Shown piece after piece: positions 1 through 5,102 of a DNA stretch of 5,102 bases. The stretch covers positions 1 through 5,102 of the forward strand of contig JAOZKP010000216.1 in the NCBI GenBank assembly GCA_029935295.1. The letters are read 5' to 3'. Position 1 is the first letter of the stretch. The number at the start of each line of letters is the position of its first letter. Origin of the DNA: a bacterium (GTDB lineage Bacteria; Desulfobacterota; Anaeroferrophillalia; Anaeroferrophillales; Tharpellaceae). The notes beneath the pieces are model-generated. The model did no database searches and was not told the origin of the DNA. It worked only from the letters and a program-made list of their open reading frames with translations. Made by a program: the position numbers and the translations under genes.

Positions 1-51
1 CGCATCAACGAAAAAGGCCAGTTCGTTTTCACCAAATCAGTCTGCCCCTGA
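1..51 (+). CDS. 3' end of upstream gene, possibly a branched-chain amino acid-binding protein (LivK-like)
   Basis: Only the last 16 codons and the TGA stop (49-51) are in the window. They read RINEKGQFVFTKSVCP. The frame is open from the left edge and lies on the same strand as the liv genes. In many liv clusters the periplasmic substrate-binding protein gene sits directly before livH, and such proteins often end in a short basic/aromatic strand like this one (a KGQFVF-type segment). Position and style therefore make a LivK/LivJ-type binding protein the leading guess. Sixteen residues cannot establish a family, so the identity is inference. The 284-base gap to livH is much wider than the gaps inside the operon. 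This gene may thus share the transcript but be expressed at a different level. Confidence 0.45.
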   Translation, partial: RINEKGQFVFTKSVCP

Positions 52-92
52 TTAATCAAAATTGCAAAAGTTAAGGTCGTTACTGAAAAGAC

Positions 93-142
93 TGGGGTCA
101 TTGCTGGAACAAGGTGCGTCAGCACCGCCAGCTTTGACCCCA
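93..142. repeat. Three-tier imperfect inverted repeat (stem-loop)
   Basis: Three nested stems can be read directly. TGGGGTCA (93-100) pairs with TGACCCCA (135-142). GCTGG (103-107) pairs with CCAGC (128-132). GGTGC (113-117) pairs with GCACC (122-126) around a GTCA tetraloop (118-121). A symmetric TT/TT internal loop separates the outer two stems, and an asymmetric bulge (AACAA against G) separates the inner two. That gives 18 Watson-Crick pairs in 50 bases. It lies between the upstream stop codon and livH. No T-run follows, so it does not look like an intrinsic terminator. It could be a REP-type palindrome or an mRNA-stabilising or processing element in a polycistronic message. The GGGGTCA/TGACCCC ends resemble, in general style, the palindromes found near REP-associated (Y1 family) transposases, but no transposase is present here. 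Confidence 0.7.
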
Positions 143-175
143 TTTATGATAAATGACTGCCGGGTTTAAAAACCC
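141..175. repeat. Two small tandem hairpins
   Basis: CATTTA (141-146) pairs with TAAATG (150-155) around a 3-base loop. GGGTT (162-166) pairs with AACCC (171-175) around a TAAA loop. The second hairpin is flanked by direct ACTGC copies at 156-160 and 176-180. The first hairpin shares bases 141-142 with the outer stem of the larger structure at 93-142, so the two cannot both form fully. The short stems could occur by chance. Their packing against the larger stem-loop is what makes them worth recording. Confidence 0.4.
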
Positions 176-209
176 ACTGCAAGAATTTAAACGGAACGAG
201 GGCGAAGCG

Positions 210-251
210 ATGTTCGTCACCATTTATTATAGCTTTATGGTGACACGCTGA
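210..251 (+). CDS. Possible 13-codon leader peptide ORF upstream of livH
   Basis: The frame ATG (210) to TGA (249-251) encodes MFVTIYYSFMVTR. A GAGGG sequence at 198-202 lies 7 bases before the ATG. This is a better Shine-Dalgarno match than that of any full-length gene in the window. The frame overlaps the hairpin at 216-244, so a ribosome translating it would disrupt that stem. It has two Val and one Ile codon but no run of Leu, Ile or Val codons, so it is not a typical branched-chain amino acid attenuator leader. The same frame is open further upstream to an ATG at 153 (32 codons in all), but that start lacks a good ribosome site. It may be a regulatory leader peptide or simply chance; I lean toward chance. 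Confidence 0.17.
   Translation: MFVTIYYSFMVTR
216..244. repeat. 8-bp perfect inverted repeat (stem-loop) before livH
   Basis: GTCACCAT (216-223) is exactly complementary to ATGGTGAC (237-244), with a 13-base AT-rich loop. It sits about 90 bases upstream of the livH start. There is no following T-run, so it does not resemble an intrinsic terminator. It could be a stem in the livH leader mRNA or a dyad bound by a regulator. Neither can be decided from sequence alone. Confidence 0.45.
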
Positions 252-335
252 GCAGTTACAGTTCACAGCTGTATGCTTTGGCCTAAATACTGATATTTAA
301 TTTCAACCAACAATTCAACCTAATCTGACAACCTC

Positions 336-1259
336 GTGCTTGATATCTTTCTCCAAAATTTACTGAATGCATTACAATGGGGAAGTTTTTACTCCCTGAT
401 TGCCTTAGGCTACACCCTGGTTTACGGGGTCTTACGACTGATCAACTTCGCCCATGGCGATATCGTTATGGTCGGGGCCTATATTGCATTTTTCATCTCC
501 AGTGCCTTGCTCGGAGCTTACGGCCTACCCCAGTTTTTACCGGGATGGGCGGTTCTAGCGTTAACTATTCCCCTGACTATGGTACTAACCTCTTTGGTTG
601 GGGTTACGATTGAACGCATCGCTTATCGCCCTCTGCGGCGTAAAGGCGCCCACCGTCTCTACGTTGTCATCACCGCTTTGATGACCGGCCTGATTCTTGA
701 GAACGGAAACCTGCTTCTGCTCGGCGCCAGCCGGAAAAAATTCCCTGAAATGATTGATAAGGTAATTTACAAATTCGGCGCAGTCTACGTAACCAACCTT
801 AAAGTTGGAGTCATCCTGACCTCAATTCTAAGTTTTGTTGTACTCCATTTAATTATCACTAAAACCAAGGTCGGCATGGCAATGCGGGCCATATCTTACG
901 ATAAATTTGCAATCCCGTTAATGGGCATTCCGGTTGATACGGTAATTGTTTTCACATTTGTTTTAGGCTCGGCCATGGCCGGCCTGGCCGGAGTTCTATT
1001 TGCCCTCTCCTACCCGATCCTTGATCCCTATATGGGCATGTCGATCGGCTGGAAAGCCTTTATTGCGGCGGTCGTTGGCGGTATCGGCGATATCCGCGGC
1101 GCTTTTGCCGGCGGCTTTATCCTCGGCATTATTGAGATCTCCGTGGTTGCGGTGTTTCCGTCGTCATACCGGGATCTTATCGCCTTTTCGATACTTTTAC
1201 TGATTTTGACCATCAAACCGACCGGACTCTTCGGCGTCCCGCATACAACTAAAATTTAA
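336..1259 (+). CDS. livH: Branched-chain amino acid ABC transporter permease LivH
   Basis: One of the two inner-membrane permeases of a LIV/HAAT-type importer. It forms the substrate channel with LivM. The 307 residues match the usual LivH length (about 290-310). The N-terminus has the family pattern GSFYSLIALGYTLVYGVL (16-33), followed by INFAHGD (36-42) and the ERIAYRPLR block (93-101). The C-terminal half carries the ATPase-contact region around GMAMRAISYDKFAIPLMGI (180-198) and the glycine-rich VGGIGDIRGAFAGG segment (247-260). About eight hydrophobic segments are visible, roughly at 8-32, 42-60, 72-92, 106-130, 155-175, 200-225, 240-275 and 280-296. The start is GTG at 336. An in-frame TAA at 321-323 leaves no room for an earlier start, and MLDIFLQNLLNAL aligns with typical LivH N-termini. 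No clear Shine-Dalgarno sequence precedes it. The TAA stop shares its final A with the ATG of livM, so translation is probably coupled. Confidence 0.95.
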   Translation: MLDIFLQNLLNALQWGSFYSLIALGYTLVYGVLRLINFAHGDIVMVGAYIAFFISSALLGAYGLPQFLPGWAVLALTIPLTMVLTSLVGVTIERIAYRPLRRKGAHRLYVVITALMTGLILENGNLLLLGASRKKFPEMIDKVIYKFGAVYVTNLKVGVILTSILSFVVLHLIITKTKVGMAMRAISYDKFAIPLMGIPVDTVIVFTFVLGSAMAGLAGVLFALSYPILDPYMGMSIGWKAFIAAVVGGIGDIRGAFAGGFILGIIEISVVAVFPSSYRDLIAFSILLLILTIKPTGLFGVPHTTKI

Positions 1260-2272
1260 TGAAACGTCTCAGCGTCCCGATCCTGTTAGTTATCCTTTTG
1301 TCAATCCTGATGGGCTTGTCCTATTTCGAGGTAATTGATCTCTATATCCAGACGATCATCCTCTTTATGGGCATCAATATCATCACGTCAACCAGCCTTA
1401 ACCTGGTTAACGGCAACATGGGCGAGTTCTCCTGCGGCCACGCCGGATTCATCGCTGTTGGTGCTTATGTTTCATCAATTCTTTCGGTCGCTCTCTTCAC
1501 TAAAAGTAAGGTCTTCGGGGCACCGCTGCTGCCGCCCGAACTCGCAGCATACGGCTTCCCTTTTGTCCTGATCGTCGGCGGCATCGCTTCGGCCTTGACC
1601 GGACTCTTAATTGCCATCCCCTCGTTCCGTACCCGGGATGACTATCTTGCAATCATCACGATTGCCGCCAACTATATCATCATTACCGCAATTATCAATA
1701 TCGACAAAATCGGTGGTGCCCGTGGCTTCATGGGTATGAAACGGGTAATTTTTGCGATGGAGAAGTGTGCCGAGATTCCCTGGATGATACTCTGGGTCTT
1801 TCTCTTTACGGTGCTGACGGTAATAATTATCCGCCGCTATATGACCTCAACCTACGGCAAAGGGGTCGAAGCTATCCGCCAGGATGAGATTTCTGCGGAA
1901 ATCATGGGAGTCAACACCAACCGGATCAAACTCGTAACCTTCATGATCTCATCCGGTCTCGCCGGAATTGCCGGCGGCCTCTACGCCCACACCGTCGGCT
2001 ATGTTAACCCGAAATCATTTGATCTCTTGAAATCGACCGAAGCCCTGGTCATGGTCTATCTCGGGGGCATGGGTTCAATCACCGGGTCAATTCTCTCAGC
2101 GGTCATCTTCACGCTGATGCTTGAACTTCTGCGGCCGCTGCAGATCATTAAATGGGTGGCGATCCCGCTGCTTCTGATCATTATCATGCAGTTCCGCCCC
2201 GAAGGAATTATGGGACACCGCGAATTAAGCGATATCTTCCCAAAACTAAAAAAATTCTATAAGTTTAAGTAG
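1259..2272 (+). CDS. livM: Branched-chain amino acid ABC transporter permease LivM
   Basis: Second permease of the importer, partner of LivH in the inner membrane. At 337 residues it is in the normal range for a LivM lacking the N-terminal extension of the E. coli protein. Family marks are TSTSLNLVNGNMGEFSCGHAGFIAVGAY split over 44-70 (the LivM counterpart of the 'G..S.GHA.F...GAY' pattern), PSFRTRDDYLAIITIA (121-136), and the cytoplasmic coupling block with AIRQDEISAEIMGVNTNRIK (205-224). This is followed by SSGLAGIAGGLYAH (231-244), VYLGGMGSITGSILSA (266-281) and the C-terminal FRPEGIMG (312-319). About nine hydrophobic segments are seen. The start ATG overlaps the livH stop by one base (TAATG), so re-initiation by ribosomes finishing livH is likely; there is no separate Shine-Dalgarno sequence. 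The tail is short and basic (KLKKFYKFK). Confidence 0.95.
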   Translation: MKRLSVPILLVILLSILMGLSYFEVIDLYIQTIILFMGINIITSTSLNLVNGNMGEFSCGHAGFIAVGAYVSSILSVALFTKSKVFGAPLLPPELAAYGFPFVLIVGGIASALTGLLIAIPSFRTRDDYLAIITIAANYIIITAIINIDKIGGARGFMGMKRVIFAMEKCAEIPWMILWVFLFTVLTVIIIRRYMTSTYGKGVEAIRQDEISAEIMGVNTNRIKLVTFMISSGLAGIAGGLYAHTVGYVNPKSFDLLKSTEALVMVYLGGMGSITGSILSAVIFTLMLELLRPLQIIKWVAIPLLLIIIMQFRPEGIMGHRELSDIFPKLKKFYKFK

Positions 2273-2282
2273 CTGCCCACAA

Positions 2283-3050
2283 ATGTCATTACTTGAAGTA
2301 GATAACTTAACCCAGCTTTTCAGCGGCCTCTGTGCTGTTTCTGAATTGAAACTCGCTCTTGAAGAGCGGGAACTGGTTGGCCTGATTGGACCAAATGGAG
2401 CTGGGAAAACCACTGTTTTCAATATTGTCAGTGGCTTTTATCAACCAACTCACGGGGAAATCCGGTTTCAGGGCCGCAACCTTGCCGGTTTAAAACCGCA
2501 TCAGGTCTCAGCTTTAGGAATTACCCGTACATTTCAAAATATCCGCCTCTGGAAGGAGATGTCGGTACTTGACAATATCCTGGTCGCCCAGCACTACCAT
2601 TTGGGGTATGGCTTAGGCGGTCTTTTCTTCCGCACCCCGCGTTATCTGAAACGGGAAAAAGATATCCGGATTCGCGCTTTCGAACTTCTGGAAATTTTCA
2701 AAATAGACCAATTTGCCGATGAGAAACCAACCAACTTGCCTTACGGCATGCAGCGCAAGGTCGAAATTGTCCGGGCGCTCTCATCCGGCCCCAAACTATT
2801 GCTTCTGGACGAACCCGCAGCCGGCCTTCAGGCCACCGACGTCAGTGAACTGATTACTCTGATTCAATGGGTCTTCGACCAGTTTGATTTAAGCATCTGG
2901 ATGATTGAACATCAGATGAAGGTGGTAATGAGTCTCTGTTCACAAATATCGGTGATCGATTTCGGTAAACTCATCGCCTCCGGCACCCCCGAAGAGATCC
3001 AGAATAATCCCGAAGTTATCAAAGCCTACCTCGGCGATGACCAACTGTAA
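2283..3050 (+). CDS. livG: Branched-chain amino acid ABC transporter ATP-binding protein LivG
   Basis: Cytoplasmic ATPase subunit that pairs with LivF to drive transport through LivH/LivM. At 255 residues it has the normal LivG length. The Walker A motif is GPNGAGKTT (36-44), the Q-loop is TFQNIR with Gln85, and the signature is LPYGMQRK (152-159), the LivG-type replacement of LSGGQ. Walker B is KLLLLDEP (171-178) with catalytic Glu177. The D-loop region is AAGLQ (179-183) and the switch His is His210 in IEHQMKVVM. Family members usually read EHDMK here, so Gln211 is a mild departure. The long insert between Q-loop and signature (about 103-150) is typical of LivG. The protein ends in the LivG-like tail GTPEEIQNNPEVIKAYLG. 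The start ATG lies 10 bases after the livM stop, with no recognisable Shine-Dalgarno sequence in CTGCCCACAA. Confidence 0.95.
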   Translation: MSLLEVDNLTQLFSGLCAVSELKLALEERELVGLIGPNGAGKTTVFNIVSGFYQPTHGEIRFQGRNLAGLKPHQVSALGITRTFQNIRLWKEMSVLDNILVAQHYHLGYGLGGLFFRTPRYLKREKDIRIRAFELLEIFKIDQFADEKPTNLPYGMQRKVEIVRALSSGPKLLLLDEPAAGLQATDVSELITLIQWVFDQFDLSIWMIEHQMKVVMSLCSQISVIDFGKLIASGTPEEIQNNPEVIKAYLGDDQL

Positions 3051-3067
3051 CAATAAAGAAAACTTTT

Positions 3068-3811
3068 ATGAACAGCCCTAATCAAATCCCACTCCTGGAA
3101 GTTCGTGACCTGGAAGTTAAATACGGCAACATCACGGCCCTGCACGGCATCAGCTTTACGGTTGCCGAAGGTGAAATTGTCACGTTGATCGGAGCCAATG
3201 GAGCCGGCAAAACTACGACCCTGCACAGCATCACCCGCCTGCCACCGCCGGAAGCCCCCAAGGTTTCAGCCGGCGACATTCTCATCAACGGCAAATCGAT
3301 CTTAAAAACTGCGGCCCATGATGTGGTTCGTAAACTGCACTGCGCTCTGGCCCCGGAAGGCCGGCACATCTTCGGCAACCTGACGGTCACCGAGAACCTC
3401 AAACTTGCGACCTTCTCCCGACCGAAAACTGACGATTTCAAAAAAGACTACGATCACGTTTTTGAACTCTTTCCGCGCCTGGCTGAACGCCGCAGTCAGC
3501 GCAGCGAATCATTAAGTGGCGGCGAACAGCAGATGCTCTCGGTCGGCCGGGCCCTGATGTCGGGCTGTACCTTCCTGATGCTGGATGAACCCTCAATGGG
3601 CCTGGCACCACTATTGATGTATGACATGTTCCGCGCCTTAAAAAAACTCAACCAGGACGGCATGACCATTCTCCTGATTGAACAGAACGCCAAACTCGCC
3701 CTCGATTTTGCCCACCGCGGCTACCTCCTCGAAACCGGCGAAATCATCCTCTCCGGCGACGCCTCCAAACTCCTTGAGAACCCGGACATCCATAAAGCCT
3801 ATCTTGGCTAG
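3068..3811 (+). CDS. livF: Branched-chain amino acid ABC transporter ATP-binding protein LivF
   Basis: Second ATPase subunit, expected to form a heterodimer with LivG on the cytoplasmic face. It has 247 residues against a usual 230-250; the N-terminus is a few residues longer than in short family members (MNSPNQIP before LLEVRDLEVKYG). Walker A is GANGAGKTT (42-50), the signature is LSGGEQQ (149-155), and Walker B is FLMLDEP (169-175) with Glu174. The Q-loop position reads APEGRHIF (95-102) and the H-loop position reads IEQNAKLAL (204-212), with Gln in place of His. Both are normal for LivF. The insert LPPPEAPKVSAGD (58-70) is slightly longer than in the tersest LivF proteins. The gene starts 17 bases after livG, preceded by a weak purine stretch (AAAGAAAA). 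It ends the liv gene run; the next gene is 174 bases away. Confidence 0.95.
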   Translation: MNSPNQIPLLEVRDLEVKYGNITALHGISFTVAEGEIVTLIGANGAGKTTTLHSITRLPPPEAPKVSAGDILINGKSILKTAAHDVVRKLHCALAPEGRHIFGNLTVTENLKLATFSRPKTDDFKKDYDHVFELFPRLAERRSQRSESLSGGEQQMLSVGRALMSGCTFLMLDEPSMGLAPLLMYDMFRALKKLNQDGMTILLIEQNAKLALDFAHRGYLLETGEIILSGDASKLLENPDIHKAYLG

Positions 3812-3874
3812 CGAACTGAAGAAGTCTCCGAATCACAGTACCGCTGACCTCCCACCGATACCAACCAAAACTAT

Positions 3875-3903
3875 TTGACAAAAACTCCAAATCTCTTTAG
3901 AAA
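3875..3903 (+). promoter_or_regulatory. Candidate sigma-70-type promoter for the DUF2142 gene
   Basis: A perfect TTGACA (-35) at 3875-3880 is followed after a 17-base spacer by TAGAAA at 3898-3903, which matches four of six bases of TATAAT. Transcription would start near 3910, leaving a leader of about 75 bases before the ATG at 3986. The surrounding DNA is A-rich. Placement in the 174-base gap after livF fits a new transcription unit. The -10 is weak, and no other promoter elements are seen. Confidence 0.4.
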
Positions 3904-3985
3904 ACTAAAACAACAAAAAACATTTTTCAGTTCCTCAAATATCTAACCGCCGACCAGTATTAACGAAAAAACTTATTTTAAGACT

Positions 3986-5102
3986 ATGCGAGTAAAGCCT
4001 AAAAAGATACCGCAAAAAATCAGTGGCAACAACCCAGATCCGATTGATAGTCCGGTTAACTGGCCACGTCTTTTCCTACTCATTGGTGGTTTTTTCGGAC
4101 TCGTCATGCTGGTCCTGACCCCGCCTTTTCAAGTACCAGATGAGCATGACCATTTCTTTCGCGCTGTGATGATCTCCTCCGGTCAATTTGTGGCTAAGAG
4201 TTACCCCTTTTCTGAAGAGCTTAAAAAAAAGGTCCCCAAAAAATATCTAAAAGGTAAAGGCGGTATCGTCCCCGTCAGCATTCCCTACACAACCCGTAAT
4301 GTCAACCACAAGCTTCCTTTTCATCCGGAAAACAAGCAGCAATTCAGCGACCTGAAAAAAATGCTGGCTCTGCCTTTACATATGAAAGGAATGCCCGAAG
4401 TTTTCATAAACACCAGCGCCGGAGGCTACGCACCACCACTATACCTGCCAGCAGCTTTGACAATAGCAGTTGGCAAATCCTTTAATTTATCTGCTCTGTG
4501 GCTAATGTATCTGGGCCGTTTGGCCAACCTCATGGTTTTTCTCAGTTTGATCTATTGGGCCTTGAGAATAACTCCAACCGGAAAACCAGTAATATTTCTT
4601 CTGGCTCTGATGCCAATGACTCTGTTTCTCGCCCCATCACTTTCAATTGACGGACTGATTATTGCCTCCAGCATCCTCCTGGTTTCAGCACTACTCAATC
4701 TGGCCCGAAATGACAAACTGAAAGTTGAGCATCAGTTCTGGATCATTATCCCCTTAACCTTTACCCTTATAGCTCTTGGGAAAGTGGTATACTGTCCGTT
4801 GATTCTGCTCTTTCTCATTTCACCAAAAAACCTTTTCGGACCCAAAGGAGACCGCCTCTATCTTCTTATTACAAGTCTTGTAATCGCCGCTTCCGCTTAC
4901 CTTGCCTGGCACTGGTTCAAGGGTGCCGGCAAACCTTTAACAGTAATCGGCATCCCCTTCGATTTTACCAACTTCCAGACAATCGATAAACTTCTACCAT
5001 TGCTCAACAGCAAAAAACAGCTCAATTTTCTGACCCACTACCCCGGCAGCATATTCACGATCCTAATCCATACCCTGCAGGAGCAGGGAAGACATTACAT
5101 TG
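3986..5102 (+). CDS. DUF2142-family polytopic membrane protein, N-terminal part
   Basis: The frame is open from ATG 3986 to the right edge (372 codons); the C-terminus is outside the window. A short basic N-terminus (MRVKPKKIPQK) leads to a first membrane segment at about 28-46. Next comes TPPFQVPDEHDHFFRA (45-60), the DUF2142 hallmark of PPFQ.PDE..HF. A hydrophilic, probably extracytoplasmic loop follows (about 61-148). Then come GGYAPPLYLPAAL (146-158), LYLGR-like MYLGRLANL (174-182), and the ALMPMTLFLAPSLSIDGL stretch (207-224), also typical of the family. Further hydrophobic segments lie at about 182-195, 201-218, 222-239, 250-280 and 290-310. DUF2142 proteins resemble GT-C glycosyltransferases in layout, and the acidic pair Asp52-Glu53 just after the first helix fits that. 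The biochemical role is not established and is inference. ATG 3986 is the first start after the in-frame TAA at 3944-3946; only a weak TAAG precedes it. Confidence 0.85.
   Translation, partial: MRVKPKKIPQKISGNNPDPIDSPVNWPRLFLLIGGFFGLVMLVLTPPFQVPDEHDHFFRAVMISSGQFVAKSYPFSEELKKKVPKKYLKGKGGIVPVSIPYTTRNVNHKLPFHPENKQQFSDLKKMLALPLHMKGMPEVFINTSAGGYAPPLYLPAALTIAVGKSFNLSALWLMYLGRLANLMVFLSLIYWALRITPTGKPVIFLLALMPMTLFLAPSLSIDGLIIASSILLVSALLNLARNDKLKVEHQFWIIIPLTFTLIALGKVVYCPLILLFLISPKNLFGPKGDRLYLLITSLVIAASAYLAWHWFKGAGKPLTVIGIPFDFTNFQTIDKLLPLLNSKKQLNFLTHYPGSIFTILIHTLQEQGRHYI

Noticed and set aside
93..142. Integron attC-type recombination site
   Set aside because: The imperfect palindrome with bulged bases is suggestive, but no GTTRRRY/RYYYAAC core pair is present at its ends, and no integrase or cassette structure is in the window.
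93..155. Intrinsic terminator for the upstream gene
   Set aside because: The stem is strong but is followed by CATTTATGATAAATG rather than a run of T, so it does not fit the usual intrinsic terminator.
262..291. Promoter directly upstream of livH (TTCACA with AATACT)
   Set aside because: The -35 matches five of six bases, but the -10 matches only four and the spacer is 18. This is not clearly better than chance in AT-rich DNA.
3082..3441. 119-codon open frame on the minus strand inside livF
   Set aside because: It lies wholly opposite a well-supported ABC ATPase gene and has no recognisable domain. It is best explained by codon bias of livF.
3350..3710. LivF lacking the Q-loop Gln and the H-loop His
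   Set aside because: The APEGR and IEQNA forms are standard in LivF proteins, so these are not signs of a defective ATPase.
3896..3909. TTTAG/CTAAA hairpin after livF as a terminator
   Set aside because: Only 5 AT-rich pairs, followed by A-rich rather than T-rich sequence on the transcribed strand. It also overlaps the candidate -10 element.

Overview
The window carries a complete four-gene core of a branched-chain amino acid (LIV/HAAT-type) ABC importer, livH-livM-livG-livF, all on the + strand. It is preceded by the last 16 codons of another gene and followed by the first 372 codons of a DUF2142-family membrane protein that runs off the right edge. The gene content and order (two permeases, then two ATPases), the Gram-negative style of the proteins and the moderate base composition suggest a proteobacterium in the broad sense, possibly a deltaproteobacterial/Desulfobacterota lineage. 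That placement is an impression from the protein sequences and was not tested.

Layout: 1-51 is the 3' end of an upstream gene, possibly the substrate-binding protein (livK/livJ), but the tail is too short to prove it. 52-335 is a 284-base spacer rich in inverted repeats: a three-tier stem-loop at 93-142, two small hairpins at 141-175, and an 8-bp stem at 216-244. The last lies inside a 13-codon open frame that has the best Shine-Dalgarno-like sequence in the window. 336-3811 holds livH, livM, livG and livF, tightly packed (1-base overlap, then 10- and 17-base gaps), which fits one polycistronic mRNA. 3812-3985 is an A-rich gap with no convincing terminator but a good -35/-10 candidate. From 3986 to the end is the DUF2142 gene.

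How they work together: LivH and LivM would form the inner-membrane channel, and LivG and LivF the ATPase pair that powers it. A periplasmic binding protein, perhaps the gene ending at 51, would deliver leucine, isoleucine, valine or a related amino acid or amide. The DUF2142 protein has no obvious link to this transporter. It is more likely the start of a separate unit, possibly for envelope glycan synthesis.

The core genes are ordinary. The part worth a second look is the structured spacer between the upstream gene and livH. I found no clear evidence for a wholly new system.
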